Of a stretch of 64,000 nucleotides of DNA, positions 34,455 through 43,493 are shown piece by piece. The DNA comes from Neobacillus sp. WH10 (GTDB lineage Bacteria > Bacillota > Bacilli > Bacillales > Cytobacillaceae). Position numbers and translations under genes: made by a program. Each line of letters begins with the position of its first letter. The first letter of the stretch is position 1. The notes beneath the pieces are model-generated. The model was not told the DNA's origin, did not search any database, and saw only the letters and a list, made by a program, of their open reading frames with translations. The DNA lies in contig NZ_CP126110.1 of the NCBI RefSeq assembly GCF_030123405.1, forward strand, positions 2,356,001 through 2,420,000, written 5' to 3'.

Positions 34455-34571
34455 CTTCCGGTGAATCTTGCATATTCTTTTAATAGTAAAAAGATAGAGT
34501 TTAAGAATAAAAGTTAAAATGTATGCATAATCCAATAGGAATTATTATTTTTTAGTTCAGGAGGAAAAGAT

Positions 34572-35336
34572 ATGACAGGCAGATTTGCAGGGAGAGTTGC
34601 ATTGGTGACAGGCGGAAGCCGCGGAATTGGAAAAGGGATAGTTGACCTTTTTGCACAGGAAGGCGCAAAAGTGGCCTTTATCGATTTAAATGAAGAGGCA
34701 TTAGGCACGACAACGAGCGAGTTAAAAGAAAAAGGTCATGATGTCTATTCAAAGATCGCTAATGTTGTCGATGCCGAGCAGGTGGAAAACGCCGTCAAGG
34801 AGGTTTACGAGACATTTGGGTCTGTTGATATTCTTGTCAATAATGCAGGAGTTATCCGAGATAATCTATTATTTAAAATGACTGATTTAGATTGGCAAAC
34901 CGTTATGGATGTACATTTAAAGGGATCCTTTAATGCTGCTCGTGCCGTGCAAAAATATATGGTTGAACAAAAATATGGCCGAATCATCAATATTTCTTCA
35001 ACATCTGCTCTTGGAAATCGCGGGCAGGCAAATTATGCTGCGGCAAAAGCAGGCTTGCAAGGCTTTACGAAAACATTAGCGATAGAATTAGGTAAATATG
35101 GAATCACAGCAAACTCAGTTGCACCTGGATTTATAGAAACTGAAATGACGAAGGAGACAGCTGCAAGAATCGGGGTTTCTTTCGAGCAATTTATTCAGGC
35201 AAGCGTTGCCGCAATCCCGGTTGGCCGCACTGGAAAGCCGGAGGATATCGCCAATGCTGTTGCCTTCTTTGCTGATGAAAAGTCATCATTCGTTAATGGT
35301 CAAGTTATATACGTAGCCGGAGGGCCAAAAAATTAA
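34572..35336 (+). CDS. SDR oxidoreductase, FabG/PhaB-like
   Basis: Short-chain dehydrogenase of 254 residues that should interconvert 3-oxoacyl and 3-hydroxyacyl thioesters using NAD(P). The Rossmann motif TGGSRGIGKG is at 13-22, NNAG follows, and the catalytic Ser, Tyr and Lys lie in NISSTSALGNRGQANYAAAKAG. GGAGGAAAAG precedes ATG 34572. First gene of a five-gene cluster behind a putative TetR-controlled promoter. With the following hydratases and acyl-CoA dehydrogenase it suggests degradation of a particular acyl-CoA, not fatty acid synthesis. Confidence 0.87.
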   Translation: MTGRFAGRVALVTGGSRGIGKGIVDLFAQEGAKVAFIDLNEEALGTTTSELKEKGHDVYSKIANVVDAEQVENAVKEVYETFGSVDILVNNAGVIRDNLLFKMTDLDWQTVMDVHLKGSFNAARAVQKYMVEQKYGRIINISSTSALGNRGQANYAAAKAGLQGFTKTLAIELGKYGITANSVAPGFIETEMTKETAARIGVSFEQFIQASVAAIPVGRTGKPEDIANAVAFFADEKSSFVNGQVIYVAGGPKN

Positions 35337-35358
35337 TTGAAGATGAGGGGATGGTCAA

Positions 35359-35808
35359 TTGTTCAAGGATCAAATAGGCAAACAATCGAACAAGGTAAAA
35401 AATGTTGTTGAAAGAGGAGCGGTAAAGAAATTTGCGGAAGCAATTGACGACCTTCATCCTATCTATTTTGATGAGGTAACAGGAAGACTTTCTAGATATA
35501 AAAATAATATTGCACCGCCCACTTTCCCAAGGGTATTTGATTATGGTGCCATTGAAGGATTAAATCTCCCAGATAAAGGCTTGATTCACGGGGAGCAAAC
35601 ATTCCATTATGTACGGCCTTTATTTGTTGGGGAAGAGGTTTACTGTTACTCAATCGTGAAAAAGTATTTTGAGAAAAAAGGGACATTTGGTCAAATGGGG
35701 TTCCTCGTGCTTGAAAGCTTCGGTGAAGATTCGAAGGGAACTACAATTTTCAGTTCAACCTCTACAATTGTCATATCTGAAGCAGTGAGGAAGGTGTTGA
35801 CTAGATGA
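35359..35808 (+). CDS. FAS1-like / MaoC N-terminal hotdog protein
   Basis: Single hotdog domain of 149 residues, related to the N-terminal half of two-domain MaoC-like hydratases. It has VKKFAEAIDDLHPIYFDEV at the position of the catalytic loop but lacks the D-x-N-P-x-H hydratase motif, so it probably acts as the non-catalytic or substrate-binding partner of the next gene product. TTG 35359 follows GATGAGGGGATGG. The stop overlaps the next gene by four bases (ATGA), which suggests a stoichiometric complex. Confidence 0.78.
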   Translation: MFKDQIGKQSNKVKNVVERGAVKKFAEAIDDLHPIYFDEVTGRLSRYKNNIAPPTFPRVFDYGAIEGLNLPDKGLIHGEQTFHYVRPLFVGEEVYCYSIVKKYFEKKGTFGQMGFLVLESFGEDSKGTTIFSSTSTIVISEAVRKVLTR

Positions 35809-36206
35809 GTATGGTGGCGGAATTACAAGTCGGTGAATTGCTAAAGGAAATTCAGCTTAAGCCCGTCTCTAGGTTGGACTTGATTAAGTATGCCGGTGCT
35901 TCTGGCGATTTTAATCCGATTCACACGATTGATGATGAGGCGGAAAAAGCGGGTTTGCCAGGAATTATTGCCCATGGCATGTGGACGATGGGAAATTTGG
36001 CGAAGCTATTTACCGAGTATTATGAGGATGGGTTTATTCTAGACTACTCTATCCGTTTTAAAGGCATGGTGTTTTTAAATGATGTTATTACTCTTAAAGC
36101 CACTTTAAAAGAAAAACAGGAGCATGTGCTGCGCTTTAATGTCCAAGCAGTAAACCAACAGGGGAATGATGTTTTAAAGGGTGAGGTAGTGTTCCACCAC
36201 TATTAA
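35805..36206 (+). CDS. MaoC-domain enoyl-CoA hydratase
   Basis: Single hotdog domain of 133 residues with the hydratase 2 motif D-F-N-P-I-H in GASGDFNPIHTIDDEAE and GIIAHGMWTMGNLAKL in the central helix. It should hydrate a 2-enoyl-CoA to a 3-hydroxyacyl-CoA. It most likely pairs with the product of 35359, like the two-subunit hotdog hydratases known from actinobacterial steroid degradation. ATG 35805 overlaps the previous stop. Confidence 0.82.
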   Translation: MSMVAELQVGELLKEIQLKPVSRLDLIKYAGASGDFNPIHTIDDEAEKAGLPGIIAHGMWTMGNLAKLFTEYYEDGFILDYSIRFKGMVFLNDVITLKATLKEKQEHVLRFNVQAVNQQGNDVLKGEVVFHHY

Positions 36207-36335
36207 ATGGATGAATGATTTGTACCTAGCAACAATAAGGACTTCCTTTTTGCTGCTGGGGTTTATTTTTGTGATGGTGGGATCTCTTTTTCCAGACATG
36301 ACAGGATTACGAGAATCTATAAAGGAGGAAATAAA

Positions 36336-37541
36336 ATGAATTTTAGCTATTCCGAAAAAGTAATAGAGTTGCAAAATAGACTGACAGTATTTATGGATGA
36401 ATACATCTATCCAAATGAAAGTGTATACGCTGATCAAATTGATAAAAAAGAGCCTTTTTCAAAGGTTCCACCGATTATGGAAGAACTAAAAGAAAAAGCA
36501 AAACAAAAGGGATTATGGAATTTGTTTTTACCAGAAAGTGAATTTGGGGCTGGCTTAACTAATACAGAATATGCACCACTTTGCGAGGTAATGGGCCGGT
36601 CGGCGATGGCCCCGGAGGTATTCAATTGTGCTGCGCCTGACACGGGAAATATGGAGGTTCTTGTTCGTTATGGAACAGAAGAGCAAAAAGAAAAATGGCT
36701 CAGGCCTTTATTAGATGGTGAAATACGTTCGTGTTTTTCGATGACGGAACCGGATGTGGCCTCATCAGATGCTACTAATATTCAGGCAAGTATCATTCGC
36801 GATGGTGACGAATACGTCATAAATGGAACAAAGTGGTGGTCTTCAGGTGCAGGGGATCCTCGCTGTAAAATTGCCATTGTCATGGGGAAAAATGATCCAT
36901 TTGCTCCCACTCATGAACAGCAATCGATGATCCTTGTTCCTCTTGATGCACCTGGAGTAACCATTAAAAGAATACTGCCTGTTTTCGGATATGATCATGC
37001 TCCACATGGCCACGCGGAAATTGAATATAACAATGTCCGGGTACCGGCCTCTAATATGTTATGGGATGAGGGAAAAGGGTTTGCGATTGCGCAAGGTCGG
37101 CTTGGACCAGGAAGAATTCATCATTGTATGAGATCGATTGGCGCCGCAGAACGTGCTTTAGAGGAATTGTGTAAGCGTGTTCAGAGCCGGATTGCCTTTG
37201 GAAAAAAACTTTCCGAGCAAGGTGTTATCCAGGAATGGATTGCGGAGGCAAGAATTCAAATTGAACAAGCTAGATTACTTACGCTCAAAGCAGCGTACAT
37301 GATGGATACCGTTGGAAATAAAGAAGCAAAGGCTGAAATCGCAATGATTAAAGTGGTTGCTCCCAATATGGCATTAAAGGTTATCGATCATGCGATTCAA
37401 GCGTTTGGGGCTGCTGGGGTCAGTGAAGATACACCACTTGCAGCAAGCTGGGCCAATATTCGTACACTCAGACTGGCAGATGGTCCAGATGAAGTTCACA
37501 AGCGGGCAATTGCCAGATACGAATTAAAAAAATATCGATGA
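36336..37541 (+). CDS. Acyl-CoA dehydrogenase
   Basis: FAD-dependent acyl-CoA dehydrogenase of 401 residues that introduces the alpha-beta double bond in an acyl-CoA. The signatures CFSMTEPDVASSDATN (middle domain, flavin contact) and QAFGAAGVSEDTPLA near the C terminus are present. The catalytic Glu is not at the short-chain position in a recognisable motif; the terminal RLADGPDEVHKRAIARYEL is typical of the ACAD10/11-like group. AAAGGAGGAAAT precedes ATG 36336. The 130-base gap before it has no terminator. Confidence 0.88.
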   Translation: MNFSYSEKVIELQNRLTVFMDEYIYPNESVYADQIDKKEPFSKVPPIMEELKEKAKQKGLWNLFLPESEFGAGLTNTEYAPLCEVMGRSAMAPEVFNCAAPDTGNMEVLVRYGTEEQKEKWLRPLLDGEIRSCFSMTEPDVASSDATNIQASIIRDGDEYVINGTKWWSSGAGDPRCKIAIVMGKNDPFAPTHEQQSMILVPLDAPGVTIKRILPVFGYDHAPHGHAEIEYNNVRVPASNMLWDEGKGFAIAQGRLGPGRIHHCMRSIGAAERALEELCKRVQSRIAFGKKLSEQGVIQEWIAEARIQIEQARLLTLKAAYMMDTVGNKEAKAEIAMIKVVAPNMALKVIDHAIQAFGAAGVSEDTPLAASWANIRTLRLADGPDEVHKRAIARYELKKYR

Positions 37542-37565
37542 TTCTTTTTATAAGGGGGAAGTACG

Positions 37566-38339
37566 ATGCATGTGAAACAGCTATTTGATTTAACTGGAAA
37601 AGTAGCAATTGTAACAGGAGGCGGCAGGGGTCTTGGGCAGCAAATTGCTGAAGGATTTGCTGAAGCAGGGGCAAATGTGGTGATTTGTTCGAGAAGACTT
37701 GAAGCATGTTATGAAGTATGTGAAGGTCTGAAAAAGCTAGGGGTTGAGAGCTTTGCTATAAAATGTGACGTAACAAACCCGGAGGACGTTAGAAATGTTG
37801 TTGAACTGACAATGGAGAAATTTGGTCGAATTGATATTCTTGTTAACAACAGCGGTGCCTCTTGGGGCGCTCCAGTTGAGGAGATGCCGCTGGAGGCTTG
37901 GCAAAAGGTGATGGATGTCAATGTTACTGGTACCTTCTTAATGTCACAAGCTGTTGGAAAAGTGATGCTCGAACAAAAATCGGGTAAAATTATCAATATT
38001 GCTTCGGTTGCCGGTTTAAATGGTATCAATCCTAATGTGATGAATGCGATTGGTTATAATGCCAGTAAGGGTGCAGTTATTACATTTACAAAGGATTTAG
38101 CCGTAAAATGGGGGCCGTACGGTATCCATGTTAACGCGATTGCTCCAGGATTTTTTCCGACGAAAATGTCTAAAGCTATCATAGATCAAGGTGGCGAGGC
38201 CATACTTGAAAGTACCCCGTTAAGAAAATTTGGCTCATATACCGACCTTAAGGGGGTTGCGTTATTTTTAGCGGCACCTGCATCGGACTTTGTAACTGGT
38301 GACGTGTTGATTGTTGATGGCGGGGGACATGCGATGTAG
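37566..38339 (+). CDS. SDR oxidoreductase
   Basis: Second short-chain dehydrogenase of the cluster, 257 residues. The Rossmann motif TGGGRGLGQQ is near residues 18-27, NNSG replaces the usual NNAG, and the catalytic S, Y and K lie in NIASVAGLNGINPNVMNAIGYNASKGA. The long insertion between Ser and Tyr is typical of gluconate 5-dehydrogenase-like SDRs. It should oxidise a hydroxyacyl or alcohol intermediate. AAGGGGGAAG precedes ATG 37566. It is the last gene before a weak terminator. Confidence 0.85.
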   Translation: MHVKQLFDLTGKVAIVTGGGRGLGQQIAEGFAEAGANVVICSRRLEACYEVCEGLKKLGVESFAIKCDVTNPEDVRNVVELTMEKFGRIDILVNNSGASWGAPVEEMPLEAWQKVMDVNVTGTFLMSQAVGKVMLEQKSGKIINIASVAGLNGINPNVMNAIGYNASKGAVITFTKDLAVKWGPYGIHVNAIAPGFFPTKMSKAIIDQGGEAILESTPLRKFGSYTDLKGVALFLAAPASDFVTGDVLIVDGGGHAM

Positions 38340-38363
38340 GGGAGAAGGGTAAATGTAAAAAAA

Positions 38364-38393
38364 CAATAAGGGGACCAAGACCCATTATTTTTA
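38364..38393 (+). terminator. Weak terminator after acyl-CoA cluster
   Basis: AATAAGGG and CCCATTATT pair with one bulge around GACCAAGA, followed by TTTT. Low stem strength. Confidence 0.4.
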
Positions 38394-38474
38394 GAGTTTC
38401 TTATAAGGGGCTTTCCTAACTTTGATAGCTCCTTCAGATTTTTCAAAGTTAAAAATCATTAAAGGAGTAATTTT

Positions 38475-39335
38475 ATGAAAATTACATTTAAAAAATTATT
38501 CGAATGTACAATCGAAGATATACTCATTGCCTGGAATAAGGGATTTGAAGGTTATTTTGTTCAAATGGACATGACTGCTGAACTATTCTTTAACCGCATT
38601 GTAAATGAAGGATTATCCTTAAAGCATTCCATAGTTGCGTTCGACCGAGAAGAACCGATCGCCATTGTATTAAATGGATTTCGCATGATTGACGGGAAGA
38701 AGATAGCTTGGAATGGCGGAACTGGAATTGCAACAAACTATCGCGGAAAAGGTGTTTCGAAATTGTTAATGGAAGAGGTTCTAAAAATTTATGCTGAGGA
38801 AGATATCGAAATGGCTACCTTAGAGGCTATAAAGGAAAATGTACGAGCTATTCGCTTATATGAAAAGTTTGGTTATAGTATAACGGATTCGCTCGTATTT
38901 TTAAGTGGTTATCCCGAGAAGAGATTACCATGGAACACCAGTATCCAAACCAAGATCATTCGTCCGGAACAACTTGCAACATTTTCTTTTTATAAAGATA
39001 ATGTTCCTTGGCAATGTCAGTGGCAAAGTGTAAAATCTGGTGAAGCTCAAATCTATCTAGACAAGGAGCAGAACACTTTAGGCTATTCTTTGTTTAAAAG
39101 AGTTTGGGGTCAAGAAGGAAATTTGGAGAAGGTATATTTATATCAATCTGAAATTTGTGGTGATGTATCTGAAGAAATTATTCAAGGCGTTATCTCTTCC
39201 ATTTCTGAAGGGGAAAGTAGTCCTATTAATTTTATAACGATTAACGGATCACTTTCAAATCCAGTCATTCAATACCTATTAAACCATGGGTTTAAGGTAA
39301 CCACTGAGCAGGTTCAAATGGTGAAAAAAATATAA
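38475..39335 (+). CDS. GNAT acetyltransferase with C-terminal extension
   Basis: Protein of 286 residues. The first 145 or so form a GNAT domain with the acetyl-CoA loop NYRGKGVSKLLMEE and the late NVRAIRLYEKFGY motif. The remaining part resembles a second, degenerate GNAT-like half ending with NPVIQYLLNHGFKVTTEQ. AAAGGAGTAA precedes ATG 38475. Monocistronic with a strong terminator. The substrate is unknown. Confidence 0.83.
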   Translation: MKITFKKLFECTIEDILIAWNKGFEGYFVQMDMTAELFFNRIVNEGLSLKHSIVAFDREEPIAIVLNGFRMIDGKKIAWNGGTGIATNYRGKGVSKLLMEEVLKIYAEEDIEMATLEAIKENVRAIRLYEKFGYSITDSLVFLSGYPEKRLPWNTSIQTKIIRPEQLATFSFYKDNVPWQCQWQSVKSGEAQIYLDKEQNTLGYSLFKRVWGQEGNLEKVYLYQSEICGDVSEEIIQGVISSISEGESSPINFITINGSLSNPVIQYLLNHGFKVTTEQVQMVKKI

Positions 39336-39337
39336 AT

Positions 39338-39376
39338 AAAAGTCAGCTCCCATAAGAGGGGGGAGCTGACTTTTTT
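39338..39376 (+). terminator. Strong terminator after acetyltransferase
   Basis: AGTCAGCTCCC (39341-39351) pairs exactly with GGGAGCTGACT (39361-39371), followed by TTTTT. It also faces the end of motB. Confidence 0.92.
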
Positions 39377-39400
39377 AATTAATGACTATCAAAAAAACTA

Positions 39401-40144
39401 TTAGTATTTTCGTAAGATAATAATATTTACACGCCTATTTGCCTGTTTATGTTCTGCTGTATCATTTGGATAAAGAGGTTGAAATTCTCCATATCCAACA
39501 AATTGCAGTCGATTTTTTGCAATATCTTTTGCTTCAAAATAATGAAGGACACTAACAGCTCTAGCAGATGAAAGTTCCCAGTTTGATGCAAACTTCGCAG
39601 TTTTAATCGGAACATTATCCGTATGGCCCTCAATGCTAATTGGATTTGATACGGTATTCATTAACCCTACAAAAGCATCTAACATGTTTAAAGAACTATC
39701 CTTTAAATCTGCGCTGCCAGTATCAAAAAGAATGATATCTTTTAAGGAAATCTCAACCCCTCGCTTTGTATCAGTAAGAGTTATCATAGTTTCCAAGTGG
39801 TTGTCAACAATATACTTATTTAATTGCTCCATTAACTGATTGAGTTCTATTTCTTCTTTACTTAGTCCAGGTTCAGGTTCTTGAACAGGAGCAGGTTTAT
39901 CAGGCGGCTTAACGGGAGTATTAATTGAGAGACCTGCTTCTTTACTGTCAATTTTTGTACCAGTTAATTCAGATTTGAAAGCTTCCATAATTGATTGGTA
40001 TTTTGCTTTATCAAGGTTACTTGAAGCAAATAATACAATAAATAATGCTAATAAAAGTGTTAGGATATCTGCATATGGTATCAACCAAGATTCATTAATA
40101 TGCTCTTCCTGCTCTACTTCAAATCTTTCACGCCGTTTTCTCAT
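39401..40144 (-). CDS. motB: Flagellar stator protein MotB
   Basis: Stator subunit of 247 residues that anchors the ion channel to peptidoglycan. A single N-terminal helix carries the ion-carrying D26 in SWLIPYADILTLLLALFIVL. The plug and linker region is rich in Pro and Glu. The OmpA-like peptidoglycan-binding domain (about 115-245) has SIEGHTDNVPI and NWELSSARAVSVLHY. The start overlaps motA by 17 bases. Sequence is closer to proton-type MotB than sodium-type MotS, although ion choice cannot be proven from sequence. TATCAAAAAA at 39387 lies just past the stop. Confidence 0.94.
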   Translation of the reverse strand: MRKRRERFEVEQEEHINESWLIPYADILTLLLALFIVLFASSNLDKAKYQSIMEAFKSELTGTKIDSKEAGLSINTPVKPPDKPAPVQEPEPGLSKEEIELNQLMEQLNKYIVDNHLETMITLTDTKRGVEISLKDIILFDTGSADLKDSSLNMLDAFVGLMNTVSNPISIEGHTDNVPIKTAKFASNWELSSARAVSVLHYFEAKDIAKNRLQFVGYGEFQPLYPNDTAEHKQANRRVNIIILRKY

Positions 40145-40925
40145 GTATTTTTTCCTCGATTTTCTGCTCGTACTTAATGCGTTCCTTTGGTGAAATATAA
40201 ACGGTTAGTTTCTTTTCTAAAGAACTAGGTGAAATCCCTTTATAAATAGCTAACAAGCCGTCAATCATTAAAAGCTTTAATTCTTGTTCTTTTTTTGAAA
40301 GTCGTTTTAATTTATTTGCTATTGGGTGCCACAGCACGTAGCCTGAAAAAATACCAAGCAATGTTGCAATAAAAGCAGCTGAAATTGAATGTCCTATTTT
40401 ATCTACATCAGTAATATTCCCTAGTGATGCAATGAGTCCAATAACAGCTCCGAGTACACCTAACGTTGGGGCATAAGTGCCTGCTTGAGTAAAAATAAGT
40501 GCACCTGTTTTGTGTCGCATCTCGATGGCTGCTACCTCATCTAATAAGACCTCTTCAATGAACGCAATATCATAACCATCAATAATTAGTTCAAGTCCTT
40601 TTTTGAAAAAGGGGTCAGACATATTAGAGGAAATTTCCTCAAGCGAAAGAATGCCTTCTTTCCTTGCAATTTCCGCACATGCTACTAACATTGAAATTTG
40701 CTCAGCTTTTGAAGGCAGTTTTTGTTCAAACATGGCAATTTTAAGCAATTTAGGAAACTGTTTAATTTCACTAAATGGGAAAGCTACCAAGATTGCAGCA
40801 GCCGTTCCTCCAAAAATAATTAGGTATGCTGCAGGATTGTATAGTGCAGCTAGTGAAGCTCCTTTTAACACCATTCCGAACCCAATTGCAAGAAGTGCTA
40901 TCAAAATCCCTAAAATACTTGACAT
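40128..40925 (-). CDS. motA: Flagellar stator protein MotA
   Basis: Stator subunit of 265 residues with four transmembrane helices and a large cytoplasmic loop (about residues 60-145) that contacts FliG. The family motifs are GTYAPTLGVLGAVIGLI and FIATLLGIFSGYVLWHPIANKLK. AAAAGGAGAAAACG precedes the ATG on the minus strand. motA and motB form a two-gene operon that diverges from cheR, with a possible sigma-D promoter upstream. Confidence 0.95.
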   Translation of the reverse strand: MSSILGILIALLAIGFGMVLKGASLAALYNPAAYLIIFGGTAAAILVAFPFSEIKQFPKLLKIAMFEQKLPSKAEQISMLVACAEIARKEGILSLEEISSNMSDPFFKKGLELIIDGYDIAFIEEVLLDEVAAIEMRHKTGALIFTQAGTYAPTLGVLGAVIGLIASLGNITDVDKIGHSISAAFIATLLGIFSGYVLWHPIANKLKRLSKKEQELKLLMIDGLLAIYKGISPSSLEKKLTVYISPKERIKYEQKIEEKIHEKTA

Positions 40926-40987
40926 CGTTTTCTCCTTTTAATTTTATTTGAAAATGTTTGATAATGTCATTGTACGTCAATAGGTAA

Positions 40988-41014
40988 AATTCGACAATAA
41001 CGTTTTTTTGATTA
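40988..41014 (-). promoter_or_regulatory. Possible sigma-D promoter of motAB
   Basis: On the minus strand TAAT (complement of 41011-41014), a 15-base spacer and GTCGAATT (complement of 40988-40995) resemble the sigma-D consensus TAAA-N15-GCCGATAT at 8 of 12 positions. It is 63 bases before motA. Confidence 0.4.
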
Positions 41015-41295
41015 GTGTATTTTATTTTGAAAAAAATTTGATACTAACATCAAAAATATTTATACAAATATTGTTTAAATAATTTTATAAATAAAAAAAT
41101 AACTTTGGTATCAAAAAATTTACTGAGGAGTTTAAGGTTTAGGTAGATTTCAAACTATAAATTGTTTATGTAAATGGATAAATATAATTTGACGAGAGTC
41201 TATTTATCCAGTAATTTTATACTAACAAATAAGAACTAATAACTTAAAGCCTGTCCATATTATTGGTTATATAGAGGAAGTAAAAGGTGATCAAA
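41015..41295 (+). other. AT-rich leader of cheR with TATCAAAAA motif
   Basis: No gene is seen. TATCAAAAAA occurs at 41109 and TCAAAAAT at 41050. A ribosome binding site (AAAAGGTGAT) ends at 41290. No convincing sigma-A or sigma-D promoter could be fixed. Confidence 0.4.
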
Positions 41296-42135
41296 ATGCA
41301 AGATAATGGTTTAGTAAAATTAAGTCAAATTATTTATGAATATTGTGGATTACGATTTGCTGAGCGGCTTTATTTACTTAAAGAAAAAGTTTCAAAGCGT
41401 GTATCGGAGCTCGGCCTTACTCACTGGGAGTATTGTAAATACATAGAAAAATCACCTTCTGAATGGGATGTACTTGTTGAGTTATTAACTATCAATGAAA
41501 CATATTTCTATCGGGAGGAGAATCAATTAAACGAGTGTTGTTCATATGTTTTGTCCCTTATGATGAGAGAAAATAGAAATCGTCCTATACGAATATGGAG
41601 TGCAGCATGTTCAAGCGGAGAGGAACCCTATTCCTTGGCCATGTTGATTCAGGAAACGGGAAAATTTCTACCTGGATCGGTAGAGATTTTAGCAACGGAT
41701 ATTGACAAAATGGTTCTTCGAAAAGCCAAAAAGGGATGGTACCATCATGGTTCGTTTGCTTTCAGAAGAACCCCTGAGCATCTCTTGAAGAAATATTTCC
41801 TAAATGAAGATGGCGGCTACCAAATTATTCCGTCCATTCAAAAAATGATCCAATTTCAGCATTTAAATCTCCTTGATCAAGATAATATATCTCAATTAGG
41901 TGATGTTGATATCATTTTTTGTCGAAATATTTTGATTTATTTTGATTACGTGACGACCAAGCGGGTTATACGAAGTTTACATCAAAATTTGGCAGCCGGT
42001 GGGTATTTATTTCTTGGCCACGCTGAATCCATTACAGATATGACACTTGGGTTTAAAAAAGTGGATTCAGATAAGACTTTTTATTATCGAAAGGAATCTG
42101 ATCAGAATGAAACAGTACAGTGTATTAGTGGTTGA
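41296..42135 (+). CDS. cheR: Chemotaxis methyltransferase CheR
   Basis: SAM-dependent enzyme of 279 residues that methylates glutamates on chemoreceptors. The N-terminal helical domain precedes the SAM-binding domain with RIWSAACSSGEEPYSLAM, EILATDIDK and DIIFCRNILIYFD, all canonical. ATG 41296 is chosen because AAAAGGTGAT is six bases upstream; the in-frame GTG at 41287 lies inside that site. It overlaps cheB by 29 bases, so the methylation and demethylation enzymes are co-translated. In B. subtilis cheR is far from cheB, so this pairing is different. Confidence 0.94.
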   Translation: MQDNGLVKLSQIIYEYCGLRFAERLYLLKEKVSKRVSELGLTHWEYCKYIEKSPSEWDVLVELLTINETYFYREENQLNECCSYVLSLMMRENRNRPIRIWSAACSSGEEPYSLAMLIQETGKFLPGSVEILATDIDKMVLRKAKKGWYHHGSFAFRRTPEHLLKKYFLNEDGGYQIIPSIQKMIQFQHLNLLDQDNISQLGDVDIIFCRNILIYFDYVTTKRVIRSLHQNLAAGGYLFLGHAESITDMTLGFKKVDSDKTFYYRKESDQNETVQCISG

Positions 42136-43144
42136 TGATTCTGCATTTATGAGAAGGGCCATTAGCAATATGCTGGAAGAGGATCCGCAATTTCATGTGA
42201 TTGGTATTGCAAGGAATGGGGTTGAGGCTGTTGAAAAAGTTCAACGACTAAAGCCTGATCTTGTTACCATGGATGTGGAAATGCCAAAAATGAATGGTTT
42301 GCAGGCATTGGAGCAAATTATGCAATCAACCCCGGTTTCAGTAGTTATGTTAAGCTCTCGAACTGGTGAAGGGGCAAAGGAAACATTACATGCTCTGGAG
42401 CTAGGAGCCGTTGACTTCTTTTTAAAAGAAAATCTAATCGGACCTCAGAACAGTGTTAATCATAGTCAAGAATTTTTTATGAGATTAAGAGGGATTGTGG
42501 AAGCTAAACTTCCTCGTGAAGCAAAAGTGGTTTACCCGCAACGAAAAGAAGTAAGAAAAAGGATTAGCCAGAGTACTGATCTTATTTTCATTGGTTGTTC
42601 TACTGGCGGCCCTTCTGCTTTACAAACAATTCTCCCTCATTTTCCAGCGAATTTACCGATACCAATAGTCGTTGCCCAACATATGCCACCTGGTTTTACA
42701 AAACCTTTAGCTGAACGGTTTAATAGCCTATGTCAACTAAATGTTAAAGAAGCACAAAATGGTCAACTAGTAAGGAAGGGGACAATTTATATAGCACCCT
42801 CGGGTTTTCAAACTCGGTTTGAAAAAAAACCAGATGGCACTGTTATTTTTAAAGTGGATAACGATGAAGCAGTAGAAGCTTTATACAAGCCTTCCATTGA
42901 CATAACACTTAATTCAGCGGCACCCATTTTTGCCGATCGGCTATTATCTGTAATTTTAACAGGAATGGGAGTAGATGGTATGCAAGGATGTGGAATCGTA
43001 AAAAAATATCATGGCAGCGTGTTTGTAGAAGCAGAGGATTCCTGTATTGTTTATGGAATGCCCAAAGCGGTTTTAGAAGCAGGATATGCTGATAAACAAT
43101 TTGCGCTTTCACAAATGTACCAAGAAATAATGTCCTTTATATAG
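42107..43144 (+). CDS. cheB: Chemotaxis methylesterase/deamidase CheB
   Basis: Protein of 345 residues with an N-terminal receiver domain (phospho-acceptor D56 in TMDVEMPKMNG) and a C-terminal methylesterase domain with the catalytic triad S165 (IGCSTGGPS), H192 (QHMPPGF) and D289 (GMGVDGM). It removes methyl groups and deamidates receptors when phosphorylated by CheA. ATG 42107 lies after AAAGGAATC and matches the receiver start; the earlier in-frame ATG 42047 is deep in cheR. No terminator follows it directly. Confidence 0.94.
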   Translation: MKQYSVLVVDDSAFMRRAISNMLEEDPQFHVIGIARNGVEAVEKVQRLKPDLVTMDVEMPKMNGLQALEQIMQSTPVSVVMLSSRTGEGAKETLHALELGAVDFFLKENLIGPQNSVNHSQEFFMRLRGIVEAKLPREAKVVYPQRKEVRKRISQSTDLIFIGCSTGGPSALQTILPHFPANLPIPIVVAQHMPPGFTKPLAERFNSLCQLNVKEAQNGQLVRKGTIYIAPSGFQTRFEKKPDGTVIFKVDNDEAVEALYKPSIDITLNSAAPIFADRLLSVILTGMGVDGMQGCGIVKKYHGSVFVEAEDSCIVYGMPKAVLEAGYADKQFALSQMYQEIMSFI

Positions 43145-43493
43145 TTCTGATAAGACAGATCGTTTCAGTTTGAAATAACATTTCCTTTAACAAGTACTTA
43201 ATAATATACAGAAAATATTTGTAGCATCCAGAATATAGCGAATGACTATCAACTTGAATCCAAAAATAAACAAAAACATATCAAAAACTATCAAAAAGCA
43301 GTGTTTAGAAGATTATTATTCATGTTTAAGTTAGTAAATAATAACTCTTTTGATAGAAAAATATCAAAAAATATTAGTAAGAATAATAAATATAAATTTA
43401 TTTTTTACTAAAAAATCTCATGACGTAACCTTTTCTATGAGTTATAATGGAAAGTAATTGAAATAAAATTCCAAATGGAAGGGAGGAAGAAGT
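43145..43493 (+). other. 349-base leader before fliK, rich in TATCAAAAA motifs
   Basis: No coding sequence is seen. The motif TATCAAAAA occurs at 43279, 43289 (ten bases apart) and 43362, and its reverse form TTTTGATAGAAA at 43348. GTTATAATGG near 43441 could be a -10 region. It may hold the promoter for the fliK-yvyF genes. Confidence 0.5.

Noticed and set aside
43145..43493. CRISPR-like array from repeated TATCAAAAA units
   Set aside because: The repeats are nine bases long and irregularly spaced, without spacers of constant length or cas genes.
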